64,000 nt of DNA from Microbulbifer hydrolyticus (lineage in GTDB: Bacteria > Pseudomonadota > Gammaproteobacteria > Pseudomonadales > Cellvibrionaceae), in the NCBI RefSeq assembly GCF_009931115.1, contig NZ_CP047491.1, positions 1,206,001 through 1,270,000 on the forward strand. Direction: 5' to 3'. Shown one piece after another: positions 36,247 to 44,202 of the stretch; within the stretch, counting starts at the first letter, position 1, and each line of letters opens with the position of its first letter. Below the pieces are notes generated by a model, which was not told the origin of the DNA, did no database searches, and worked only from the letters and a program-made list of their open reading frames with translations. Position numbers and translations under genes: made by a program.

Positions 36247-37566
36247 ATGACGGTGAAAATAATAAAAAACCGCAAACTGGCCGGTGCGCTGGCACTGACA
36301 GCGATGGTAAATACGATACCCGGTCTGGCGGTGGAAGTAGAAGAGTCGAGCGCAGCGCAATTGCAGCAACGGATCGCCGAGCTGCAGGCGCAGGTGGACG
36401 CGCTCGCCGCGCGCCCGGTCGAAATCGAAAACCCGGAGCCAACACAAGCTTCTACCTTCGGCGATACCAATATCCAGATTGGCGGTTACGTCAAACTCGA
36501 CAGTATTTTCAGTGACTATTCCGATGGCAGTAGTGCAACGGCCGGTGTAGGTGAAGACTTCCTGGTGCCTTCCACTATTCCCGTCGGCGGCGAAGGCGGC
36601 GATGTGCATTACAATGCCCATGCCAAGTCCACCCGGCTATTTTTCAAGTCCTCCACGGATGTGGGGGCTGGCAGTGTGAACACGCATATCGAGATCGATG
36701 CGATGGCCGGTGCTCAGGGCGACGAGCGTATCAGTAACTCCTACGCCCAGCGGCTGCGTCACGCCTATGTAGACTGGAAGATTGATGGTGACCGCTCTTT
36801 GCTTGCGGGTCAGTCCTGGTCAACTTTCTTTAATGTTGGTGCACTGCCGGAAGGGCTCGACTTTGTCGGCCCGGTGGGCACCATTTTTGAGCGGCAGCCA
36901 CAGATTCGTTATACACAGGGGATTGGCAGTGGCAGTCTGCAGTTTGCCGCCGAGAATCCTGCCACCACTTTGTACAACGGTGCGGAAAATCCCTACGATG
37001 ACAATAGTCGCCCGGATCTGATCCTGCGCTACAACAACAGCATTGGAGACCTCAATTACTCTGTTGCCTCGATGAGTCGTGAGCTGGCTTATGACCGTTC
37101 CGATGCTTCCAGTGATTCGGAGCAGGGGTATGCCATCAGCCTCTCGGGAAAATGGCAGCTGGGGCGCGACGATCTGCGTTTCATGTACAGCTACGGCAAT
37201 GCGCTCGGGCGCTATCTGGGGCTGAATAGTTACCGTGCGGGTATCATTGATCCGGTCAATGGCAATATCGAACTGATCGACCAGCATGGAGGCTACGTTG
37301 CCCTGCGCCATTTCTGGAGTGAACAGTGGCGGAGCAATCTCGTACTTTCCGCCACTGCAGCGGATAACCCGGGGTTGGTTGCCGACACTACGCCGTCTTC
37401 TTATCAGAGTCTGCATCTAAACCTGATGTATTCTCCTGTACCGAAAATGACACTGGGCGGCGAATATATTTATGCGAGTAAGGAGCTGGAAAATACCAGT
37501 GGTCTGCTGGCAGATGACGAGGGGGATATGCAGCGTATGCAGCTGTCCGTGAAGTATGTGTTCTGA
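36247..37566 (+). CDS. DcaP-like outer-membrane porin
   Basis: Outer-membrane channel of the DcaP family, trimeric porins that take up small carboxylates. The 439-residue precursor has a signal peptide ending near PGLA (about residue 28). Next comes a short periplasmic coiled coil (about 33-60; SAAQLQQRIAELQAQVDAL), which is the family trademark. The rest is a beta-barrel ending in the aromatic residue of LSVKYVF. ATG 36247 with AAGGACA upstream is preferred; the longer frame from 36184 would spoil the signal peptide. Its position between acs and a sodium:acetate-type symporter suggests it lets acetate or similar acids through the outer membrane; this is inferred from context. Confidence 0.85.
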   Translation: MTVKIIKNRKLAGALALTAMVNTIPGLAVEVEESSAAQLQQRIAELQAQVDALAARPVEIENPEPTQASTFGDTNIQIGGYVKLDSIFSDYSDGSSATAGVGEDFLVPSTIPVGGEGGDVHYNAHAKSTRLFFKSSTDVGAGSVNTHIEIDAMAGAQGDERISNSYAQRLRHAYVDWKIDGDRSLLAGQSWSTFFNVGALPEGLDFVGPVGTIFERQPQIRYTQGIGSGSLQFAAENPATTLYNGAENPYDDNSRPDLILRYNNSIGDLNYSVASMSRELAYDRSDASSDSEQGYAISLSGKWQLGRDDLRFMYSYGNALGRYLGLNSYRAGIIDPVNGNIELIDQHGGYVALRHFWSEQWRSNLVLSATAADNPGLVADTTPSSYQSLHLNLMYSPVPKMTLGGEYIYASKELENTSGLLADDEGDMQRMQLSVKYVF

Positions 37567-37643
37567 TATGCGTTGTATTCTTAAACCGTATTAAATATTC
37601 AACGTCAATCCGATAATTCCAGAATAATTGAGGAGAGAAAACG

Positions 37644-37979
37644 ATGAGTTTCAAAAATAAAGAGCTGGCCAGGGCATACTGGCGCGAGAACCTGAAGCTG
37701 ATGTTCGGCCTTCTGGTGGTCTGGTTTGTGGTGTCTTTCGGCTGCGGTATTTTATTTGTCGAAGAGCTGAACCAGATTCGCATGGGCGGCTTCAAGCTCG
37801 GATTCTGGTTTGCCCAGCAGGGCGCCATCTATGTGTTTCTGGTGCTGATTTTTGTCTACGTCTACAAGATGAATCAGTTGGACCACAAATACGACGTTTA
37901 TGAAGACGATAACCTTACAGAAACGGCTGCCGATACAGGTGTTGCCGGCGAAGCACAACAGCTGCAGGGGGAGCACTGA
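37644..37979 (+). CDS. DUF4212 small subunit of sodium:solute symporter
   Basis: A 111-residue membrane protein with two transmembrane helices (about 20-42 and 60-83), matching the DUF4212/TIGR03647 'sodium/substrate symporter small subunit'. A conserved GFKLGFWFAQQGAIYVFLVL precedes the second helix's end. The C-terminal tail (about 90-111) is polar and acidic. It stops 3 bp before the large subunit, with GGGGGAGC in its last codons serving as that gene's ribosome site. ATG 37644 itself has GAGGAGAG upstream. The pair is the VC2704/VC2705 type seen with acetate genes in Vibrio and Marinobacter. Confidence 0.92.
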   Translation: MSFKNKELARAYWRENLKLMFGLLVVWFVVSFGCGILFVEELNQIRMGGFKLGFWFAQQGAIYVFLVLIFVYVYKMNQLDHKYDVYEDDNLTETAADTGVAGEAQQLQGEH

Positions 37980-37982
37980 GCC

Positions 37983-39683
37983 ATGGATGTCCAAACTCTC
38001 ACTTTCCTGATCATCGGTGCGACTTTCCTCTTATATATCGGCATTGCCATCTGGGCCCGCGCCGGTTCCACCAACGATTTCTATGTGGCCGGTGGCGGTG
38101 TGCACCCGGTAGCCAATGGTATGGCTACGGCAGCGGACTGGATGTCAGCCGCCTCGTTTATTTCGATGGCCGGCCTGATCTCCTTTATGGGGTATGACGG
38201 TACCGTGTACCTGCTGGGCTGGACCGGGGGCTATGTACTGTTGGCCCTGTGCCTCGCACCTTACCTGCGCAAGTTTGGCAAATTTACTGTGCCGGACTTT
38301 ATCGGCGACCGCTACTACTCCCAGGCAGCGCGTACCGTGGCAGTTATCTGTGCGATCTTCGTGTGCTTCACCTATGTGGCCGGACAGATGCGCGGTGTGG
38401 GCGTGGTGTTCTCTCGCTTCCTCGAAGTGGATATTGTCACCGGCGTGGTGATTGGCATGGGCGTGGTATTTTTCTACGCGGTGCTCGGCGGCATGAAAGG
38501 CATCACCTATACCCAGGTGGCCCAGTACTGTGTACTGATCTTTGCCTACATGGTGCCAGCGATTTTCATTTCCATCATGATGACCGGACATGTCCTGCCA
38601 CAGACCGGTTTCGGCGGCATGCTCGCTGACGGTACTTATCTATTGGATAAACTGGACGGCTTGTCTACGGAACTCGGATTTGCGGAATACACGTCTGGTA
38701 CGAAAAGTACCATCGATGTGTTCTTTATTACCGCAGCTTTGATGGTGGGTACCGCCGGTCTGCCGCACGTGATCGTACGTTTCTTTACCGTCCCCAAAGT
38801 GCGCGATGCACGTAAATCCGCCGGTTGGGCATTGCTGTTTATTGCCTTGCTCTACACTACGGCGCCGGCCATTGCGACCTTTGCTCGGGTGAATATGATC
38901 GACACCATCAACGGTTCGGACGGTCAGGGTACGCCCCATGCTGAAGCCCCTAGCTGGGTAAGCAATTGGGAGGAGACCGGACTGATCGCCTGGGAAGACA
39001 AGAATGCCGACGGCAAAATGTTTTATTCAGGTGACGAGCGTAACGAGATGAGCGTGGATCGCGACATCATGGTGCTGGCCAACCCGGAAATTGCCAATCT
39101 GCCAGCCTGGGTAATCGCCCTGGTGGCAGCCGGTGGCGTAGCGGCTGCGCTGTCCACATCGGCGGGGCTGTTGCTGGTGATTTCCACCTCGGTGTCGCAC
39201 GACCTGTTGAAACGCAACCTGATGCCCCGGATTACCGAGAAGCAGGAGTTGTTGTATGCCCGTTCCGCAGCGGCGGTGGCAATCTGCATTGCCGGCTATC
39301 TCGGCGTGAATCCGCCAGGCTTTGTGGCCCAGGTGGTAGCGTTTGCGTTCGGGCTTGCGGCATCGTCCTTCTTCCCGGCGATCATCATGGGCATTTTCTT
39401 CAAGCGCATGAACAAGGAAGGCGCAATTGCGGGTATGGTGTCAGGCATTCTGTTTACCGCCGCGTATATTTGCTACTTCAAGTTTATTAACCCGACCGGG
39501 AATACGCCGGAGAACTGGTGGTTTGGTATTTCACCGGAGGGCATTGGAACACTGGGGATGATAATTAACTTTGTTGTGGCGATAGCGGTCGCCAAGGTCA
39601 CCCGCCAGGTGCCTGCCGACGTTCAGGAAATGGTGGAGAGTATCCGCTTCCCGCAGGGCGCCGGCCAGGCCAGCGCACACTAA
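37983..39683 (+). CDS. Sodium:solute symporter large subunit, acetate type (ActP-like)
   Basis: SSS-family transporter of 566 residues (TIGR03648, VC2705 type), about 13 transmembrane helices. Recognisable blocks are ATAADWMSAASFISMAGLI near residues 42-60, FTVPDFIGDRYYSQAAR, GGMKGITYTQVAQYCVL, and ASSFFPAIIMGIFFKRMN. A polar insert (about 300-355) separates two halves, as in this subgroup. The DUF4212 protein just upstream (3-bp gap) is its small subunit. Relatives are annotated as cation:acetate symporters; together with acs and the CrbSR-like genes, acetate or another short carboxylate is the likely cargo. A strong terminator follows. Confidence 0.92.
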   Translation: MDVQTLTFLIIGATFLLYIGIAIWARAGSTNDFYVAGGGVHPVANGMATAADWMSAASFISMAGLISFMGYDGTVYLLGWTGGYVLLALCLAPYLRKFGKFTVPDFIGDRYYSQAARTVAVICAIFVCFTYVAGQMRGVGVVFSRFLEVDIVTGVVIGMGVVFFYAVLGGMKGITYTQVAQYCVLIFAYMVPAIFISIMMTGHVLPQTGFGGMLADGTYLLDKLDGLSTELGFAEYTSGTKSTIDVFFITAALMVGTAGLPHVIVRFFTVPKVRDARKSAGWALLFIALLYTTAPAIATFARVNMIDTINGSDGQGTPHAEAPSWVSNWEETGLIAWEDKNADGKMFYSGDERNEMSVDRDIMVLANPEIANLPAWVIALVAAGGVAAALSTSAGLLLVISTSVSHDLLKRNLMPRITEKQELLYARSAAAVAICIAGYLGVNPPGFVAQVVAFAFGLAASSFFPAIIMGIFFKRMNKEGAIAGMVSGILFTAAYICYFKFINPTGNTPENWWFGISPEGIGTLGMIINFVVAIAVAKVTRQVPADVQEMVESIRFPQGAGQASAH

Positions 39684-39699
39684 CATTTGCGGTGCCAAC

Positions 39700-39728
39700 A
39701 GCCGGGAGCCAGTCTCCCGGCTTTTTTT
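39700..39728 (+). terminator. Intrinsic terminator after the symporter
   Basis: AGCCGGGAG (39700-39708) pairs with CTCCCGGCT (39714-39722) across CCAGT, followed by T6 (39723-39728). Confidence 0.9.
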
Positions 39729-39845
39729 GGGGGTACGGAATCCATCTATTCAAATTCAGGCTGAGCCAGCTCATCTCCCCGGTAGACTCGGGGTCACTCC
39801 CGGCTACCACCACGTCACAAGCAGTTTGCGATCGAAAATCCAGAT

Positions 39846-40364
39846 TTATTCGATGGTTGCGCCCTGCCATGCCAGAAGTGCGATTTCCTCACTTTCGCCC
39901 GGAAGCAGGATATTTCCCTCGCGGCGTAACCCGATTTTCTCCAGCAGGCGAATGGACGGTACATTGGCGGGAGAGACAATGGCGAGAATCCGCGGCAGTC
40001 GCAGTTCATTACAGGCAAAATCCATCACCTCCCGTGCCGCTTCCAGCGCATATCCCTGGCCGCGGTATTCCGGCAGCAATGCATAGCCGATATCCACGTC
40101 CTCTAGAAAGTCACGTTTGACCAAACCACACAGACCGATAGGGCGGCCGTCCCTGAGGGCAACCTTGTACATGCCGAAGTTGTGTTCGCGATAGGAAGCA
40201 ATCGGGCCGCGTTGCAGATAATCCTCGGCCGCTTGCAGTGTTCGAACACCGCGGTCGGCGACATTGCGGACAAAGTCCGGGTCATTGAGGATGGCGAGCA
40301 TCAGCGCGCTGTCTTCCCGGGAAAGCTCAGTAAGCACGAGCCTGCTGGTTGTGCGTTGAAACAT
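39846..40364 (-). CDS. GNAT-family N-acetyltransferase (RimJ/RimL type)
   Basis: A cytoplasmic acyl-CoA N-acyltransferase of 172 residues, in the Acetyltransf_3 group close to RimJ/RimL. The N-terminus TSRLVLTELSREDSALM and DIGYALLPEYRGQGYALEAA carry the group pattern; the Q/R-x-x-G-x-A acetyl-CoA motif is the RGQGYA at about residue 100. The C-terminal ANVPSIRLLEKIGLRREG is typical. The substrate (a ribosomal protein, other protein or small amine) cannot be predicted. ATG 40364. It is divergent from the lipase gene and convergent with the symporter, whose terminator lies between. Confidence 0.88.
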   Translation of the reverse strand: MFQRTTSRLVLTELSREDSALMLAILNDPDFVRNVADRGVRTLQAAEDYLQRGPIASYREHNFGMYKVALRDGRPIGLCGLVKRDFLEDVDIGYALLPEYRGQGYALEAAREVMDFACNELRLPRILAIVSPANVPSIRLLEKIGLRREGNILLPGESEEIALLAWQGATIE

Positions 40365-40695
40365 GGAACGACGATCCGTTAAAAATGTACTCAGGCGGGA
40401 TAATAGCCCGCAGGCTTACCGCGGAGAAAGGACAGCGCGAAATAGACAGGGCCGGGCGATAAGCAGAGCGCTCGCAACTGGTGTCATACACGGCAGCTTA
40501 CTTAAAGATGAAGCAAGCGAAGTTCCGTCGCGCGCCAGTATGCGACCTTGGTCGGATTCCACCCCTGTGATGGCTGCGGGAAATTGTATCGGTGCGAGTC
40601 TGGTTCGCGATGAGCGGTAAATGGCGACGCCCTCGGACCGTAAAACAATAATGCCGCCGGCTAGAACCGGACGGCCCCAGCGAGTTGAGGAAAAT
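40365..40695. other. 331-bp divergent intergenic region
   Basis: Lies between the acetyltransferase (-) and lipase (+) starts and should hold both promoters. An 85-codon frame (40363-40620) overlapping it lacks a ribosome site and family features. I see no clear boxes or operators. Confidence 0.55.
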
Positions 40696-41418
40696 ATGAA
40701 TAAAAAGAGCGATCTGCCCTGGTGCACCACGGCCACAATCCGACTGTTACTTGCGTCCCTGTGTGTACTGTTTGCCGGTGCCGCCGGCGCAGCCTGCCGC
40801 GACAGCGTGGTCCTGGTGCACGGCAATACCGGTGAACCGGCGGACTGGATCAATACCTATAACGAGTTGCGCAACCGCGGTTACAGTGCGAGTGAGCTCT
40901 ACCTGCCGGACTGGGGCTCGAAGTCTTGCCCCACCTGCAACAATCACGATGGCAGTGAGGAAACTCCGGTACGCAACGCCATCAAAACGGCCATCGCCAG
41001 CTCCTGCACCGGCAAGATCGACGTTATCGGCCACTCCATGGGTGTAACGCTGGCGGCGCAGCAGATTATCAAGCTGGGTGAACAGAGCCGGGTGGATGCT
41101 TTCGTGGGTATTGCCGGGGCCTACCGGGGGCTATGGAGTTGCGGCACCTACCCCTACAACGTGTGGAACAGCACCTGTGGCTATAACGGACTGTCGGTGT
41201 CGAGCCCGTTCCTGGACTGGTTGTACGGCAAGCCCATCGCCGGGCGGGTGTACAGTATCAAAAGCTGGTCGGACCAGATTGTGTGTGTGACAGGCGTATG
41301 CACCGTTGGTGGCGTTCACTCCAGCCGCATCGCGGGGGAGCAGGCCACCTACTCCTTTAGCTATGGCCACTTCGGGCTGCAGGAATACACCTACGACCTG
41401 CAGGCTGACTTGCTCTAG
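40696..41418 (+). CDS. Secreted class-2-type lipase (alpha/beta hydrolase)
   Basis: Exported triacylglycerol lipase or esterase of the lipase class 2 family (PF01674). The 240-residue precursor has a signal peptide ending near GAAGA/AC (about residue 33). The oxyanion-hole segment is VVLVHGNTG, and the nucleophile elbow is GHSMG (serine near residue 116). The histidine of SYGHFGLQ near the C-terminus is the likely catalytic base. Six or more cysteines (as in KSCPTCN and WSCGTY) suggest disulfides, fitting an extracellular enzyme. ATG 40696 has GAGGAAAAT upstream; a longer frame from 40621 only adds a hydrophilic extension. It is convergent with the autotransporter esterase. Confidence 0.85.
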   Translation: MNKKSDLPWCTTATIRLLLASLCVLFAGAAGAACRDSVVLVHGNTGEPADWINTYNELRNRGYSASELYLPDWGSKSCPTCNNHDGSEETPVRNAIKTAIASSCTGKIDVIGHSMGVTLAAQQIIKLGEQSRVDAFVGIAGAYRGLWSCGTYPYNVWNSTCGYNGLSVSSPFLDWLYGKPIAGRVYSIKSWSDQIVCVTGVCTVGGVHSSRIAGEQATYSFSYGHFGLQEYTYDLQADLL

Positions 41419-41429
41419 TTAGGCTTGTC

Positions 41430-41458
41430 CGCCCCTGCCCAATGAACGGGCAGGGGCG
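41430..41458. terminator. GC-rich hairpin between the convergent lipase and esterase genes
   Basis: A perfect 11-bp stem, CGCCCCTGCCC (41430-41440) with GGGCAGGGGCG (41448-41458), has a seven-base loop. It is 12 bp after the lipase stop. No T run on either strand. Confidence 0.5.
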
Positions 41459-41499
41459 TCAACATTCCACGCCGCAGTTGCCGATGGCAAGAGAGACGT

Positions 41500-41521
41500 T
41501 GCGCCCCCGGGAAGGGGCGCA
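41500..41521. terminator. Second GC-rich hairpin, next to the esterase stop
   Basis: TGCGCCCC (41500-41507) pairs with GGGGCGCA (41514-41521) around CGGGAA. It lies 15 bp beyond the minus-strand esterase stop, without a T run. Confidence 0.45.
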
Positions 41522-41535
41522 GGGATGGGCGGGTT

Positions 41536-43908
41536 TCAGAAGGTGTAAGTAACACTGATGGAGCCATGCTCCGACGTCGGCCGCGCAGTAAGGTTGGCAC
41601 TTACCGCAATCGCATCGGCTGCCTGCCAGCGCATGCCAACCAGCGCGCCAGCACCATCCTGGAACAGACCGGTATCTTTACTGGAGTAACTGGGCATTGC
41701 ATTCATGTTGCCTTGCATGGATTTGACCCCCACTTCCAGCTGATCGGTTTCCGAGCCAGTGGTGTCTTCATACCAGAGCTGTCCATACGCACTGATATTT
41801 CCCCACTGCTTGTCGGCAAAGGCCCCCAGACGCATGGTGGAGTAGCGGCGATCCTGCGCCCCATAGTTCATACCGAATGGATCCATTTCAGCTCCGGTTG
41901 CATCGGTATAGGTGAAGCCCGCCAGCGCGTCTTCGGTATAACCGTCTACGTCCGCCTCAACCCGGGTAACGCCGACAAAGGGCCCGAAACGACTGGCTCC
42001 ACCGGAAATGTTGACCCCGCCGGTGAGATCGAGTGTGGTGTTATCACCGCTGGTCGAGCCTTCGAGGGTGCCGTTAAAATTTTCACCCAGGCTGAAGGTG
42101 CGGCCTACCTGATCGTAATCCACCTCGGTCATGGTGGCGCTGGCTTCGAGGAAAAACTCGTTGTAGTGGATGCGGCCAAACAGGCTGTAGTTGGTGGCGG
42201 TGGATTCGATATCGCTCAGCTGGTTTTCCAGGGTCTGGTCGGCGCGGCTGACGGCAAAGCCAAGTTCGGTGTTGTCGCGCAGCGCGTAGCGGGCACCAAT
42301 TACGCTGCCGTTCTGGTCGCCGCTGGCGGCGGGAGCGAAATTATTGTCGTAGTCGCTGTTACCCAGGGTGCCGCTGACAAATACGCCGGTTTCGGCGGAG
42401 CGGTAGCGGGTTCCGAGCAGGGCTTGCTGCAGGCTGCCCACGTGGCTGCGGGAAGCCTGTACGCCCATATCCGGCAGCTGACCGGCAATCTGGGCAGCGC
42501 TGACAATGCCGGTGTAGTAGTCGGCCAATACCTGCTGTGCAGCCTGGGTGGGGTGTACGGCATCGTTGAATACCAGTTTGCTGTCATCCGGCGCAGAACC
42601 GCTGATGCCATACACCGGGTGCTCGATACAGCCGCCACTGCCGTCGTAGCAGAATGCACTCTGGTTGATGTCTGCATACCCCAGCGCCGTGGCATTGGCG
42701 AGGGAGACCTTGAGTACACCGCCCATATCTACCATCAGCACGCCGTCGATATCCTTCGCGGAGTCGAGCAGGGTGCTGTTGAAAAGATCGACCGCGGAGC
42801 TGGCCGTGCTCAGGGTGCTGTTGATCGCCGCAGACAGCTGCGCGTTGGCCTCTTCCTGGGACAGCAGGCCCGCGGCGACGGCGTCGGCCAGTTGCTGTGC
42901 TTGCGGGCTCGCCGCAACAGCCTGGCTCACGGCAGCGTACATGCCGGGGGTATTGCTGATGTCCGGTACATTGGACACCAGAATATAGTTGGCCCCGGCG
43001 TCAGACAGCGCCTGAGCGCCATCGGCCAGCATGCTGGCTGCGAGTCCGGTCATCGCCGCGAACTGGTCATTGTCGATGGCGCCAGCAAGGGTGGCGGTAA
43101 AACCCCCAATCAGGTCGTTACCGCCACCGTTTATCCAGTACAGAGCCTTGCCGTCGGCACGGCGCTGGCTGGACTCCAGATAACCGAGGCCGAGCGGGTG
43201 CGGATTACCGGTGGTGCCTGAATCCGCAACAATATTGGCCGGTGCCGCGTCGATCTGGGCCTGCAGTGCGTCCGCCTGGGCGGTGTAGGCGGCAGCGGTC
43301 GCACTGTCACCGGCGGCTTCATACTGCGCGGCCGCAGCGCGTAACTGCGCTACTCCTTCCGGCCCCTGTAACAGGAGCCCGAGCAACTGGAGGTCAGGGT
43401 AAAGGCCGGTGCTGGTGTCGCGTGTGGGGTCCGGAAGCAGGGCGCTGACGAAATTGTGCCGGGACGGGTCGGGCAGGAGTCCATTCTGGTCGAGATATTC
43501 GAGGTAGCCCCGGGTGCCGAGAATATTCAGTAGTACATCCGCCGCGCGGTGCCCGCCCACCGCCCAGCCGCCGCCAACATTGGGCAGTGATGCACGTACC
43601 TGGGCCTCGGCCGCCGCGAGCATTTCCGCTTCCGACAGACTCGGGTCCACATCGGGCAGGCAAAGGTACATACCGGCACAGGACGGAGTGACCGCGCCCA
43701 GGCCCAGTTGCTGCGAGAGAATACTGATAGCCGCCTGCTTGTCCTCGCCGCTGGTGAATACACCGGCATTGCCAACATCAGTCAGGCTGTCCCCGAAGGC
43801 GATAATCTGGGAAAAAGGGGTGTCGCTGGCAGAGGCTGTGGTGCTCAGGCCGGTAGTCAGAGAAGCGACAGCAATTGCTGTCGCCAGGCTGCGCTTGGCG
43901 TTGGGCAT
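41536..43908 (-). CDS. GDSL-family autotransporter esterase (EstA-like)
   Basis: Type Va secreted esterase/lipase anchored in the outer membrane. The 790-residue precursor has a signal peptide ending near ASAS (about residue 28), a GDSL passenger domain (about 30-500) and a C-terminal 12-strand autotransporter beta-barrel (about 520-790) ending in YTF. Catalytic blocks are IAFGDSLTDVGN (nucleophile Ser), NGGGNDLIGG (block III) and NDAVHPTQAAQQ (Asp-His). It is longer than Pseudomonas EstA (646 aa) because the passenger contains Ala/Gln-rich helical inserts (such as AAAQYEAAGDSATAAAYTAQ). ATG 43908 with AAGGAG at ideal spacing. It is convergent with the lipase gene. Confidence 0.92.
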   Translation of the reverse strand: MPNAKRSLATAIAVASLTTGLSTTASASDTPFSQIIAFGDSLTDVGNAGVFTSGEDKQAAISILSQQLGLGAVTPSCAGMYLCLPDVDPSLSEAEMLAAAEAQVRASLPNVGGGWAVGGHRAADVLLNILGTRGYLEYLDQNGLLPDPSRHNFVSALLPDPTRDTSTGLYPDLQLLGLLLQGPEGVAQLRAAAAQYEAAGDSATAAAYTAQADALQAQIDAAPANIVADSGTTGNPHPLGLGYLESSQRRADGKALYWINGGGNDLIGGFTATLAGAIDNDQFAAMTGLAASMLADGAQALSDAGANYILVSNVPDISNTPGMYAAVSQAVAASPQAQQLADAVAAGLLSQEEANAQLSAAINSTLSTASSAVDLFNSTLLDSAKDIDGVLMVDMGGVLKVSLANATALGYADINQSAFCYDGSGGCIEHPVYGISGSAPDDSKLVFNDAVHPTQAAQQVLADYYTGIVSAAQIAGQLPDMGVQASRSHVGSLQQALLGTRYRSAETGVFVSGTLGNSDYDNNFAPAASGDQNGSVIGARYALRDNTELGFAVSRADQTLENQLSDIESTATNYSLFGRIHYNEFFLEASATMTEVDYDQVGRTFSLGENFNGTLEGSTSGDNTTLDLTGGVNISGGASRFGPFVGVTRVEADVDGYTEDALAGFTYTDATGAEMDPFGMNYGAQDRRYSTMRLGAFADKQWGNISAYGQLWYEDTTGSETDQLEVGVKSMQGNMNAMPSYSSKDTGLFQDGAGALVGMRWQAADAIAVSANLTARPTSEHGSISVTYTF

Positions 43909-44146
43909 GGTTTTCTCCTTTCATCGCAACACACAGTGAGCTTGTCCGCTACTCGCGGCTCTGTCCTGTGCGCGCGTCATTATTTTTATGTGTGATGTGT
44001 CCTGAAACTACCAGGGTGTGACCGAGATTAACCAAGCTGGGCTTGATGTTAAATGAAAAGTCAGAACTAAATCCGTCTGGCTGGTCACGGTTGAGGTTGG
44101 CGTGTATTTATGTAACACGTCGGACTGGAATAGAAACAATGGGCGC

Positions 44147-44174
44147 CTCTCAGCGCTCGCAGAGTCGCCGAGAG
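44147..44174 (-). terminator. Imperfect hairpin after the BCCT transporter gene
   Basis: CTCTCAGCGCTC (44147-44158) pairs with 44162-44174 through 11 base pairs with one mismatch and one bulge, 29 bp beyond the minus-strand stop. There is only a broken T stretch after it. Confidence 0.3.
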
Positions 44175-44202
44175 AACGCGGTAGGTGTGGCTGTCCGGCA
44201 GA

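Noticed and set aside
41566..43221. 551-codon plus-strand frame opposite the autotransporter
   Set aside because: Gly/Val/Ala-rich low-complexity protein mirroring the esterase; no independent support.
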